Positions 10,825-22,278 of a stretch of 64,000 nt of DNA are shown here, piece by piece (position 1 is the stretch's first letter; each line of letters opens with the position of its first letter). The notes under the pieces were generated by a model that saw only the letters and a program-made list of their open reading frames with translations, was not told the origin of the DNA and ran no database searches. The stretch is from Cycas panzhihuaensis (Eukaryota > Cycadophyta), in assembly GCA_023213395.1 (NCBI GenBank), contig CM041465.1, forward strand, positions 15,066,001 to 15,130,000, read 5' to 3'. A program made the translations under genes and the position numbers.

Positions 10825-13336
10825 TGGACGCGCTGCTACGGGATAACTACCTAACTGATAGGCGTGGGAGGAGTAAGTGATGAAATGATAGAAAGTGGAA
10901 CCTAAAAGGCGAGTAACTACCACGCAGAGCGCCCCGTGCGCCAGAGCGCGAGTTCGGGATCTGCAATGGAGTATGGCTACTGTTGGGCGACCCTTCCCCA
11001 CCTCGATCAAGGGGTGAAGGTACGTAGGATGAACCTGAGTTGACCTGGGAATAGGACCCTCCCACCCTTGGGTGGCCAGAAGGGGGGAAGAGAAGGCCTA
11101 CTGGAGACAGGTCAAGAGTAATCCTACACAACCTGACCGGATGCACGAGCGATGCGGGAAGCAAGGCGCTCGTGCGGTTAAGGAAAAGGAAGGAAAGGTA
11201 AGGACAAAGAAAACTCTTACGATCTTTCCTATGGATAATAGGGGTGCATGCAACAAAGCAAACAAATACAAAGCAATTTCCTTTTAATCTTTCAATGTTC
11301 TAATTACTAAGAAAAGAATAAAAGGGAGAACAAGGGTAGCGAAGAGGAAGGAAGCGTGCACCTGGGCCGAAGGCGTGCGAGATGACGTAGCCTCCACGAG
11401 GAGCACCCAACCACTCCGTGACGCATCTGGACAAGTGGATGTAGCATGGCAAAAAGGGGGTTCCTTACCCTCCCCGGAAAAGTAAATGCGATACCAAAGG
11501 AAGGAAAGGAACGCTAACTAGTAAATGAGATAGCATAAAACATGATACATGCAAAGAGCACTTACCGGTAGAGAGGCCAACGGGCAACGCTCTCTGCGCG
11601 TCTTGAGTACCTGCAAGCAACAAGGGTCTCCCTCTTCCCGAAGGAAGAGCACTAACATGCAACGCAAAGATCTAACAATATATGTCTAGCAACATAAATA
11701 AGAGTCTAAATATACATGCGTTAGTGTTAGTCCAATAAGGAAAATACCAAAGGACAGTGACCCAAATGAAAGGAAACAACAAGGCAAGCCTCGGAGTGGC
11801 CTACTTCCCGCAACGGCCCCAACCTCCCCAGAGCCACAAGGCAGCGAGGAGAAAGTCAAGAACCAAGGCTGGAAAAATGGTTGAAAAAAATGGCAAGAGA
11901 GACCCAAAGATACCCACGGGGGACCGGGATGCTACGGGGAGCAAACCGGGTGACCGTGGAGCAAGGGTGAAGTAAGAACCCGTGGTTGGGGCCTATGGAT
12001 GGCACCCAAACCTGAACAAAGGGTCCCAAATCAGTGCTGCAACTTGTGACAAATGGTTTGCGACTAAAGGAGCCTTCAAACCCTTGTTTACAAGCCAAGG
12101 GAAGCACGAGGCGAGAGGGAGGTTTTGGGGGGCTAAGAGCCGCCTAGGGAGCGTGGAAGGTGGTACGAAATCCACCCAGCTCCTCTCCAAAACCTATGCA
12201 ACCCCTCAACGCCGCTTGGACAAAGAACGCAGTAAGAAGCACGTGGAGAGTGGTATAACAGTCCTCCAAAGGGAGGAAAACTAACTCACGAAACAAGTAG
12301 GAACAAATAAGTCAAGCATAAATATCACAAAAAATAAACGCAAAATGAAGAATACTGGAAGGGAGGCAAGGGATTTGCCTCACTAAAGGATGTCAAGAAG
12401 GGCCGGAAAAATAGCCCAGATCTGGAGTGGAGCAGGCTTGAGGCCCCGCTACGGGTGTGACGGAAACACTGCAAACGGGAACTCGTGATCGCCTGGTAGA
12501 AACCACCGAAACCGCTTCAAAGGAGCCCTCTCAAGGCTTGAGGGCCGAGAGAATGTCTCACCGAGCCAAAGGAGAGTCAAGGTCAGATGAAGAGGTGCAG
12601 TCCAGCAAAGAAGAAACAGCAGAGAAGAGCAGAAAGCAGAGAGTGTTTTTCGAGAGCAACTTCAAAAGTGAGCCAAAAAGATCTTTGAAAATGAGCCAAA
12701 AGGGCTTAAGTATTCAAGCAAAACCCTAAACCGTGCGATTAGGGCGAATCGAGGAGAAATAAAGCGAGCCATGTGGCGCTTCGCAATAAATGCGAAATTG
12801 CCACGCAGATTTTAAAAACAATCCGAGATAACAGTATCACGAATATTCGCAGATCATGGATATTCCGCCAGATCACGAAAAATCTGGCAGACGCGCTAGG
12901 CAGAGAATGGGGTCCACCATCCACCCAGTTAAAGGCGGGCAATCGAAAAGGTCGACATAACGCTAAAACACCCACCCAGGAGCAAACAAGCTAACGAAAC
13001 GGGTCCAAAGGAGCAAAAATAGGGCTCGAGTGGGGTGGCAAGTTGACCAAACGATGATGAGTCATTACACCATGAGGTGGCGCAAACCTAGTGGATCCCG
13101 GAGCGAGGAGGGCGATGCGGAAGTAATACGGTCACTGTGGTGCCACACTCCGGGAGTGCCTCGCTATAGTCATCATAGGCTAAAATAAGTGTGGACGACT
13201 ATAAGGCCGCCCACAAAGTCATACACATGCAGATACACAAGCAAACATCCAGTAAAAGAAAGCGATGATAATGCAAGAGACATACATGCACTTACCTGAG
13301 TCAGTGATTCCGTATCCATTCTCGGAAGCCGGAACA
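10825..13336 (-). repeat. Tat-E 3' LTR
   Basis: 2,512 bp, from TGGACGCGCTGC to CCGGAACA on the plus strand, so in element orientation it runs TGTTCC...GCGTCCA. It pairs with 22279-24786. Long stretches are identical between the copies, and the differences are concentrated in small indels at G/C-rich spots. No coding function is evident; short frames on both strands are not shared in frame between the copies. Confidence 0.92.
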
Positions 13337-13639
13337 TCGCCTGGCAGCAGAGCCTCACCGCCTAAGCTTGGTGCGATGGCGACGCCGGCAACACAACCGC
13401 CAAGAGTACATGTGTATATAGATATATCAATCAAGATCATAACAAGAGGCAAGGGTGCGCCATGAGTGTCATGGCGGGACGCTGGATACGAAAGCTGGTG
13501 GAGACAACATAGGGCCGCCATGGGCTACCCGGAAACCGATCGGGAGAATGAGACAGTAAGGGGCCGCCCCACCACAAAGGATGCAAAGGAACATGTATAG
13601 CTAAATAAAGAACAAATAGTGGGTACCATAGTTTTACCT

Positions 13640-14150
13640 CATTAGTAACCTAGTTTTGAGGTGCGAAGCGGATCGCAAAGCAAAGTGACAGACACCCTGG
13701 GGCTTGGGCGACGGAAGGCTGTGCAAACCTCGTGGACTGGCCAATGAGAAGGAGAGACTACCAAGGATGAGGCGAACAAGGCTATCTCGCCTCGGCTGAG
13801 GGCCCGAGGGATAAGGCCGGATATCGACAGAAAAGCAGCCAGAGGGACCCGGGCAGAAGCAAGAGTCCTCAAGTGAGGGCATCGCACTGTAAACCTGAGT
13901 GAGATGGGACACCACAACTTGAGAGTCACAAAATAAAACAATGGGTCCGTGATGGAAACAGAGAGCATCGAAGGGCTTCAATAATACCGATACTCACGTT
14001 GTTGGTAGCCTCTGGGAGGAAGATCCCAGAGTGGAGGAGATTATGTCCGTAAGAGTCATGAGGATCCATGCATGCAGCAGAAGGTCCAGATTACCGCGGC
14101 CCGCCGCTTGCAGAAGATGTGTATGCACATCGACGACGCAAAATCTAAGC
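13640..14150 (-). pseudogene. Tat-E second RNase H (archaeal-type, after integrase)
   Basis: On the minus strand near 14000-14140 the sequence reads SASGG...PSAACMDPHDSYG and then LPEATNN, the block around the second catalytic residue in plant aRNH domains (usually EATNNEAEYEAL). Near 13930 it reads DSQVVVSHLTQV in another frame, the third catalytic block. The same motifs occur in Tat-F. This domain, separate from the RNase H next to RT, is known from Tat-lineage elements as a dual RNase H. Here it is frameshifted and the EAEY part is damaged. The assignment rests on motif recognition by eye. Confidence 0.72.
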
Positions 14151-14629
14151 AAGCGATGGGGGATGAGAGCGACGCACGACAAGTCAGCAGAAAATGGCCG
14201 TGAAGGGGAGGAGGACCTAGCAATGAGGTAACCTGTGCAGAACAAATAATCGATCACGGCGAGCGCGGCCGAGGGGAGAAAACCTCGAGTGCCAAAAGGT
14301 CGCTTTAGAAAGCGAAACATGCCCCGAGTGGGGGCATTCCTTTGGGGACTCCAAGAGCAAGAAAGGATCATGAAATGAGTCCAGTATACGAACGAGCCAA
14401 ACGAGTATAAACTCTGGGCAGCACGGAGTAGCGCGAAAACGATGCGTAAGGGCCCCGCCAAAAGTGCGATGATGACGCATCGTAAATGCCCCTGCCGGAG
14501 GGCAAGAAGGGCTTCAACATAGCGTAATTGACGACAGGGCCAGAAGGCAAAGGTAGTCGGGGCAACGAGATGGTCCCAACGATTGACGCGAGACCAAAAA
14601 CTGAGGAAGTGCCCGTCGGGGGCCCAGCC

Positions 14630-14637
14630 TATATAAG
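14630..14637 (+). promoter_or_regulatory. Possible TATA box of a plus-strand transcript in Tat-E
   Basis: TATATAAG lies in GC-rich sequence 23 bases before an ATG at 14653. A start site about 30 bases downstream would fall after that ATG and before the next in-frame one at 14704. It is a single motif without other proof of promoter activity. Confidence 0.35.
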
Positions 14638-14652
14638 GAAATCGACGGGAAA

Positions 14653-14922
14653 ATGGATTCATTTTCACCTCCTCGTGACGAAACCGGAGCCATTTCCTAC
14701 GCAATGAGCGCCGCCCAACTTTGGAAGCACGCAGAGGGAGATCGGGATCGTATCCAGGCCAGATACGATCAACTAGTAACGCAGATGGTCTCGAGGTCGA
14801 GCCGGAGCAGGACACGGACCCACATGGCGGCGACGACCCCGAGACGACCCAGGGATGAGGAGAGCGAGGCAGCAGCCTCGCCGAGGCCCGTGAGGAGCCT
14901 CAGAGGCATGTGGTCCCTGTGA
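14653..14922 (+). CDS. Antisense open frame of Tat-E, 89 codons, function unknown
   Basis: An uninterrupted plus-strand frame, opposite to gag and pol, between the second RNase H and integrase. It is hydrophilic and charged: an N-terminal part with ETGAISYAMSAAQLWKHAEG, a likely helical middle, and an Arg/Ser-rich C-terminus. The start could be the ATG at 14653 or 14704, depending on transcription from the nearby TATA box. The whole frame lies in the segment (14226-14945) that Tat-F lacks. Extra ORFs, some antisense, are known in Tat-lineage elements such as Grande, but I see no recognisable homology. It could also be a chance frame in GC-rich DNA; a longer opposite frame (13994-14815) overlaps it. 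Confidence 0.35.
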   Translation: MDSFSPPRDETGAISYAMSAAQLWKHAEGDRDRIQARYDQLVTQMVSRSSRSRTRTHMAATTPRRPRDEESEAAASPRPVRSLRGMWSL

Positions 14923-14945
14923 GAGGGATCACAGAGACCGAGATG

Positions 14946-15880
14946 GCACCCCAAGAGCGGGCCACAGCAGAGGATATGTATATGCAGATCCGACAGGAAA
15001 GCACGGCCTGTGGGGTCATATATAGGCTATATGATTGTACCCCGCAAGGACACCGCTTCCTGTGATGTATGATGACATGACTTTTGATATGTATATATAT
15101 ATGCAAGGGGTGATTGGAACCCCATTTGGATATGAGATACTGTGTATGATGTGTCATATGTGGATGATATGTATATTTATTCTGTGTATTGTGAATGTTA
15201 TGTTGTAGATGTCTTATGTTGTGTATATTTTGTCATATGATGCACACATTTCCTCCCATGTACGACCACACACCTAACAGGGGCACACACACACGCCGTG
15301 AGCGGGATGACGTAGAAGCGTGAGGTTAGGGGAGCGGACAGTACATGTCCGCAGGAGAGCATAATGATATGCGAAGGAAACGATGGGCAGGAAAGAGGAG
15401 CAACGATGCCCCCAAGTGTCCTCCTGATTGGGGGATGCCCAAGCAAGACGACACAAGGGTTCCCAAGAGAGTATGGGAACGCGTTCCATGAGGAACCGAA
15501 AAGAAGAAGGAGGAATCCATCTCAAGCTGCCACTCTACCCGTGGTTGGGAAGAATGGGGACAACCTAAGATGGTAGTTTAGGCTCATTTCAGAGCAAGGC
15601 GAAGGAATCGCCGAGGGATCATGCATAGAACTTCTTAAGGAACATCCCATTAACGCTTTCAAATTCGAAGCCCTTCCGTGGTGGCTATCTCAGAAGCACC
15701 ATTATCGAGGGATTCGATAATGATAAAGGGACCAACCCATCGGGGTTTGAATTTGGTCAAACAACATGGAGATATTCGAGCTTGAGGACGTAGTCCCGTG
15801 AAACAAAGGGCGGAACGAAGGCGTTTATCGTGAGCCCTGTGAGCGGGCTTTGATGCTAGGTTAGCCCGACAGCGCTAAGC
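14946..15880 (-). other. Tat-E spacer between integrase and second RNase H
   Basis: A mostly non-coding stretch with TATA-like and TG-rich sequence near 15060-15240, shared with Tat-F (about 41016-41810). Only short, unsupported frames are seen. The copy in Tat-F ends where its internal deletion begins. Confidence 0.55.
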
Positions 15881-16880
15881 CGCCTCATCCAAAGCTTCGA
15901 GGTCGAGCAAAGTGCCTGTCGGATCGACTCTTCGCCGATGAAACCTCAAGGGAAACTCGCAGAAGGGATCTCCACCTCCAATGGGAGCACCGCCCGCACT
16001 GTGAGACCGTGGAGAATGGGGTCGCTCCCGTGGCGTAATCTGACAGAGGTACGATAAGCCCACAAGGCGTAGGGCAACAAGGTGCCAATCCTCCGGGATT
16101 GAGCAACGGCCTTTTGAGGATGCTGACAAGAGTCTTATTAAAAGACTCCACCTGGCCATTTGCCTGAGGGTAATAAGGGGAAGAAGTCTTATAAGAGATT
16201 TTAAACTTCTCACAAAGCTCATCCACCTCCTTATTACAAAAAGGAGTTCCATTGTCGGTGATTAGGACATCCTAATTCAAACCAGAAATGATGTGCCGGT
16301 AAATGAACGTAGCAATTGTTTTGCCGGGGGTAGTGATCAAGGGGATGGCCTCTGCCCATTTGGTGAAATACTCCGTGGCAGTCAAGATGAACTTGTGCTA
16401 CGATGACGAAGGTGGGGAGATAGCTCCAATGAGGTCTAGCCCCCACTGAGCGAAAGGCCACGAAACAATAGGATGCAAGGCCTCGAAGGCACATGGGAAA
16501 TGTTGGCGTGCTTTTGACATCGCCGACATTTCTCGAAAAAGCATGTGCGTCTCTAAAAAGAGCCGGCCAAAAATAGCCCATGCGGCGATCCTTCGAGCCA
16601 TAGATCGCCCCTCGGTGACCTCCACAAATGCCGTGATGGCATTCGTGAAGCACTTGGTCGGCTTCATCAGCAGTGACGCAGCGGAGGAGGACCCTGTTGA
16701 AGGACCTCTTATACAATACCTCGTCCATGAGGAGGTATTGCCCGCGTAAGTCCTGACACGAGATTTGGCTTTGTTACTAGCGTCGGGGCGGTATTGCAGC
16801 TGCGTGAGATACCGCACTATGTCACCGCATTCACTCATTGTCGATGAGCGGATGGGGAGGAACTCCCGAATCGCCAAGAT
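15881..16880 (-). pseudogene. Tat-E integrase
   Basis: The minus strand reads LYKRSFNRVLLRCV and then HHGICGGHRGA, part of the HHCC zinc-binding domain. The catalytic core shows WGLDLIGAISP (about 16440), then TDNG near 16255, and QANGQVESFNKTL near 16150. Unlike the other integrases here, the three acidic positions are all visible as Asp, Asp and Glu. They lie in different frames because of indels and stops. It precedes the spacer and second RNase H. Confidence 0.84.
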
Positions 16881-16999
16881 GGACTCATCGGGAGAGAGTC
16901 ATCAACGGAGTATCAAAGGAGTTAGGGGACGGCCCCGAAGTTGCTCGGCCACTATCATGCCCTTCTTTGATTTCCTGCTAACGATAAAGAGATCAAATT

Positions 17000-17400
17000 C
17001 TTGAGTAGGACGCCCAAAGACCTACCCCTACCCACAAATCCAAACGTAAGTAAGTATCTCAAGGGATCGATTGAACGATCACTTGGTAGTATCACGAGCA
17101 AGTAGTGCCTAAACTTCTTGGTGGCATGGACCAAGGAGAGGCATTCCTTCTCCGCAGGGGAATAGTTAAGCTCAGCAGCCACGAGAGTACGATCGATGAA
17201 ATATATAGCTCTCTCGCCTCGAGTCGCCCCTCCGAGCGAGCATAGCGCCCAAGGATTCGTGGCCGAGGTATACAGGATGAAGCGCCCATCGAACCGGGAG
17301 GCGCCAACGTAGGAGCCAAGCCAAGGCTTCCTTGAGTCCTTCAAGGCCTTTTGGGTCTTGTCGGACTGTGCAAAAGGAGCTCCCTTCTTCAACAAAGTTT
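17000..17400 (-). pseudogene. Tat-E RNase H (first, RT-linked)
   Basis: On the minus strand, YTSATNPWALCSL is followed by RAIYFIDRTLVAAELNY and then EKECLSLVHATKKFRHYL, the order found in the RNase H of Tat-type elements. It removes RNA from RNA:DNA hybrids during replication. It is continuous with RT in a 299-codon frame at 16955-17854, the longest in the window. Confidence 0.82.
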
Positions 17401-18240
17401 GTGAGGGGTTTAGCGCCACAATGAAGTCTGCCAGGAAGCGCCTGAGGAAACCGAGCCTACCTAGAAATGACTTAATCTGTCGCTGAGTTCTAGGAGGCGG
17501 ATGTCGAGGATCGCCCGACTTTGTCGTGGTCGATCTGATTCCCCGCTGGATACGAGGAATCCAAGGAGTTTGCCCAAGGTAACCGCAAAACACACATTTA
17601 AGCGGATTAAACGACGTAATACTCGCGCAAGATCGTGAGAAGATGGCACGCAAGTCGAAGGATGATGGGCTCACGGAAAGACCCATCATATCATCCATAA
17701 AGACCTCCAACGTGTCGCTGATGAGGTCGGAAGATGAAATGCATGGCTCTTTGGTAAGTAGCACCGCATTTTTAAGGCCAAAGGGCATTGCCTTGTAGGC
17801 GAAGGTACCCTTAAGGAGTAGTGAAGGCCGCCTTATGGCGGCCTTCAGAATCAATTTGGTTGTAACGAGAAGCCATCCATTAGGGACATCACTTGAATCC
17901 GGATGCGATCAATGATCCGATCTAAGAAGGGTAACGGAAATTGTCCTTAGGACAAGCGTTGTTGATGTCACGAAGTCGACACATATATACGGATTGCCCC
18001 GCTCTTTAGCAACGGAACAATGTTGGAGACCCACTTGGGGTAATCAATAGAGGTAATGAGTCCAGTCAAAAGCTTTTCTACCTCCATCTCGACGGCAGTA
18101 AAGCTTCGTGAAGGGGACGCCGCTCGCGCATGTATGCGCCAGAAGGGTGGTGAGGTTATGGGTGACAATCGAGAGGTCGATTCCTTCATGTCAAGATAAT
18201 CCCACGCGAAAATGTCTCAAACTCCCGGAATGTAAGGGAG
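17400..18240 (-). pseudogene. Tat-E reverse transcriptase
   Basis: The catalytic box reads VFMDDMMG, with the two Asp codons at 17690-17695. Before it are TFAYKAMPFGLKNA and, nearer 18050, DYPKWVSNIVPLLKSG, typical of Tat RT. The frame is shifted between the blocks. The matching region of Tat-F is mostly deleted: only its N-terminal part survives. Confidence 0.83.
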
Positions 18241-18699
18241 TATTCCTTACCTCATCGAGAGCATTCCGACCCAACCTTAATGACCTTGCCCGGCCAAGAC
18301 TACGCCCCGGGTTGCCCCCATGCACATGGCGCTGCCCTCCTCAAGTGGAGAGGGCAAGATCAACGGGAGGAGGAGGAATAGGAGACGGATCGACGGCAAG
18401 CGTGGATTCAACCGCGAGGATCTTCTTGTGACCAAGCCGGTGGTGACCGTAAGGCGTTAGGCGCAAGGCCTGCTAGATGCTCGAGCAGGGCTTCATCGTC
18501 CTCGAAATAATCCACCCCATGGATGACCTTACTTCGAGTAGGAGAAGCGCCAGAGGGAGCGAGAGCAACGGGACCGTGATGACCATCGGGTTGCTCAGCT
18601 TCCTCACGGAAATCTGAAGGAAAAATAGAAAGGTGACCCTCAGAAGGAGCGAAGGCAATTCCTCAAAACCATTACCTATGGGGGGTAATGAAAGAGGAG

Positions 18700-19420
18700 A
18701 AATGCCGACAGGCGGGTCAACACGAGCGATGACGTGCGACACGCACGAAGGTCTAGCCTCACCAACAAGAGGGGTTCTAGACGGGGATCTAGAACAAGGC
18801 AGGTGCGACCTATTGGCGCGAAGGAAAGAGACGGGGTGAGGACAATCCTCGTCTTCGTCGAGCGACTCATCATCATTGAATAAAGCGAGGTACCCGTAAC
18901 TCCCAACGCCAATAGGGGCGAACCGCGTGAGACTAGGAGGAGAAGACGCGGGGTCTTCTTCGGACGGGTTAGGTATCCCAATAGAGCAAGCCGAGGCATG
19001 AGTGGATGAACCTTGGTTTGCCGAATTGGTAGAGCGAGTTTGTTTAGTAAAAGGGCGTCATGGATCACTCTCATTCGTCCATCATGGACGAATTTAAGTT
19101 GTCCCCAAAGGGTCGAGCACACGGCTCCCATTTGATCGAGCGATGGACGACCAAGAAGGAGGTTGTAGTCCACATCAACGTCAAGGACTACAACGTCGGC
19201 GAGAACGGTCTTACCCTCAAGGGTGTTTTAATCGCTGCATCCCGTAGGGGTCTTCTCGCCATCACATACCCTTGGCATCGCCAGGAACGTTCCAAGGAAA
19301 ATACCAAGCTCTTGCATGACACGCAAGGGCATGAGATTGACCAAGAACCGCTGTCGACAACAGTCTTCAAGAGTACAATCAAAGCGACGATGGTGATGGT
19401 GAATGGGAAGTTCCAACCGA
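18700..19420 (-). pseudogene. Tat-E protease
   Basis: The active site reads VVDSGS on the minus strand, with DSG at about 19347-19355, followed in another frame by MPLRVMQELGI. Further on is DYNLLLGRPSLDQMGAV (about 19120-19173), a motif typical of the protease region of Tat-type elements. Frames shift between these blocks. The protease cuts Gag-Pol during particle maturation. Confidence 0.8.
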
Positions 19421-19799
19421 CGCCCTTTCACCAGGGGAAGATCCTTAGGATCAAAGGAAATAGCGGGTCCACCACCTTGGGCGACACCCAAAGCGTGGAT
19501 ATGTACGTCACTTGATCCTAAAGCTTCCAGGAGGAGGCCCCGTTGCTCGGGGCAACTCCTCAGAACGTCCATCAAGGACATTCCTGCAGCGACCGTATGG
19601 AGCTCGTCCACGACCAAGAAAGGCTTACCTTTCCCAGTAGGTTGGGTAAGTGCCCTTCAGAAGTTGTAACGACCCGGGCGCACAGGAATAGCCTTGGGAA
19701 AAAAAGGGACTTCCAGAGGAAGGGTCTCCAGAAGAGGGTCGAAAGGAGCGGGAGGACAAAAAGCTCCCGCTGCTTCCTTAGCGGCTTGAGATCACGTGA

Positions 19800-22106
19800 G
19801 GGCAAAAGTGGGAGTTGCTTCAAGCAACTGGATCGCCTTCTTCCCCCTGTTACGGGGTCGTGAAGGCGACGAGGTGCGACTGCTAGGAGAACGAGAAGAG
19901 GAAGAAGAATTCCAAGCGTCCTTCCCTTTATCGCGGGAAGGGTGGGAATCCGACGATCTTCCTCGGTTACGGTTAGTCTTGGTTTGGGTTTTGCGATCAT
20001 GTTCCCCGTGCTTAGGGAACGGATCCTTATGAACTGGTTGATCCAAATTAGGCCTTGAGGCCCATTTGGGAGAAGAATCGCGTCGAGGGGCATCCTTTGG
20101 ATGCTGGGCCCTACAACGCGAATCATCGTGGAAGCAATCCCCATGAATAGAGCACCACTTCTTCTCAAGCGGGGGGTCAGACCTCCTCGCTTGAGAGGAC
20201 TAGGCGTTTCCATTCCTGGGAAGAGGAGCTTGGGTAGTTTGTTGGACTTGCTTGTTTGACGTAGGAGATGAAGGATCTTGAAGCTTAAGCTCCTTCATCG
20301 TGACGCCGAATGAGCGATAAATATGTGAGAGGGTCTAAAGTCCTCCTAGAGGATGAGAGGAAGACCGCCTACCGGGAAGGTTTGGTATCTTTGGTAGGGG
20401 GTGGTGCCTCACTACCGTGAGGGCTTAAGAGGTTTCTTGAGACCCGCTGATCTCAATAGCCCAACGCCAAGCACTTGGCAATCGCGAATCACATGTGGTC
20501 GCCCCCATCTCGAGGACTTCCACGTGGACTTCGGACGGCGCATCGACGATCAGGTCTCGCTCAACTCCCGCAATGTTGCCTTAGTGGAGTGAAGCAAGTC
20601 ATGGAATCGCCAGACAAAGTCACGATTCATCTCATCGTGACCTTGTTTGAGCGAAGAAGAGACTTCATTCCGCTCTCGAATGGACGAGCTACATCAAAAT
20701 AGTTGATGAACTCATCCACCAATTGTTGGAATGAATGGATCGAATGAGCGGGAGACGGAGAACCATTTGAGGGCGCCACCGCAAGGATCTAGGAAATAGT
20801 TTCATCAAAATATGGTCGTAAGCCCAGTAATCGATGCATGCCATAGAAAAACTATGGACATGTTCACGGGTTCATGGACGAAGTCCCATCGAATCTAGGA
20901 ACTTTAGGGGGATGAGGCGGCAAGTTGGTTCGCAACGCCTCAACCGAAAGAGGGGTTGACCTAAAGTCCATGAAGGGGCATGCCCTTGCCTGAACTGTAG
21001 GATCAACGAATGTCGGCAGGTAACGACAAGGAGCGGTGGGGTGGAACACCCATCCCTCCTGAGGAAGCGCCACGAAAAGAGGCGTGGGGTAAGCGCCTTG
21101 GAAGGAGCTCTGCCCTTGCGAAGGCACGATGGATGGGATTGCACTGGAAGAAGGGCAAGATGGATGTGGAACCGGGTTTTGCCCATATGGGCCACCCGTA
21201 GGTGGAGCAACCCCATATGGGTGTAGCGGATCCACCCCATAAACGGGAAGACAGCTTCCTCTACCCTGCCCCCAAGGTTGAGAGGTATATCCTGGGGGAA
21301 CGTAGAAGGAAGCACCAACGTCTTTGGGTCGGGAGGATGCGTGGGGAGCATCCCACATGACTAGTGGTTGAAAGCTAGTAGGGCCAATAGGCCTACTAGG
21401 GATGGTATGCGCTACATTAGAGATGGCACATTGGTTTGATTAGAGCAGTATGCTAACCCTCAATTGAGGGAAAGACACACCACGAGAAGATCCTAAGGCA
21501 TTAGGACCTTGATGAGAGACGGAAGGTGCCACGCACGCCCCCACTGCAGGGAACGAGTGGGACGTATGTGTAGGCACAAAAGGATTTGTGGTCATAGGAA
21601 GGGTAGATGAGGATGAAGCATGAGGTGGGGGAGCGAAAGAGGAAGAGGCCCCTCCACGAAGAACATCCTCAAACCACCTAGGACGCGGTTGCAAGTGTGT
21701 TGCGCGGCAACACTCATTGAAAGCTTCAACTACGTCAACAGGAGGAGTCCCAACACACTCGTAAGAGGTGATCGGAACCTCAAACAAGGTAGGATCTTAA
21801 CGCTCCTCATGAGAATCGCCAACTACGTGGCAACCCTCAAGAGGAACGGGTCCTTCTACGACGTGGGTAGAAGGATGAGCATCGAAAGAAAGGTGTTGGT
21901 CATTTGATAATAAAGGGGGTCGCCACCCTCTTGGGTGGACCCGGAATAACAGGAGGAAAGGCATGGGTTTCCATGGTCAAGTATAGTAGGTCCAATCCAA
22001 GAGTATCCTCCATAGTCGGATCAGAATCCGACGAGGCAAGAAGGCGATACTCGGGGTCCTCTAACAAAGGAGGTAGACCGCGCAAACGACGAGAGAAACG
22101 CCGCAT
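19800..22106 (-). pseudogene. Tat-E gag
   Basis: A probable start is the ATG at 22106. The N-terminal part is rich in Pro, Ser and His and contains PPGYTSQPWGQG (about 21280). The capsid part near 20700-20950 holds KVPRFDGTSSM and the DEFINYF motif shared with the remnant at the left edge. At 20113-20157 the knuckle-like WCSIHGDCFHDDSRC shows Cys, His, His and Cys spaced as in Tat/Ogre Gag. A basic Ser/Arg-rich tail follows near 19800-20046. Several frameshifts split the gene. Confidence 0.82.
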
Positions 22107-22260
22107 GAAAAGTCAACCGACAATGTTAGGAAAGGAGAAAAAGCGATAAAACACACGCGTTGGGGGGTGCCCAACGTGGAAATGAAGGTAAGTATGAAAA
22201 GGATCATACAAGAGTAGCGAAACCAACCGAAGAGAGCGAACTAGCTCCCCATCGCGCAGT

Positions 22261-22277
22261 CCCTAGTATGGTCGCCA
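22261..22277 (-). promoter_or_regulatory. Tat-E primer binding site, probably tRNA-Arg
   Basis: The minus strand reads TGGCGACCATACTAGGG one base inside the 5' LTR. The complement ends in GGTCG-CCA, like plant tRNA-Arg acceptor ends. Tat/Ogre elements are known to use tRNA-Arg. The exact isoacceptor was not verified. Confidence 0.65.
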
Positions 22278-22278
22278 G

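Noticed and set aside
10847-11287. Short open frames on both strands at the left end of the Tat-E LTR.
   Set aside because: The same sequence recurs at 22301-22738 with frames altered by indels, as expected for non-coding LTR.
13994-14815. The second-longest open frame in the window, 273 codons on the minus strand in Tat-E.
   Set aside because: It is not in the frame of the second RNase H motifs it partly overlaps, is rich in Trp, Cys and Phe without any known motif, and most of it lies in the segment absent from Tat-F. GC-rich DNA gives long chance frames.
20864-21358. Two overlapping minus-strand frames of similar length (164 and 159 codons) in Tat-E gag.
   Set aside because: Only the 164-codon frame carries the Gag motifs KVPRFDGTSSM and PPGYTSQPW; the other is a shadow.
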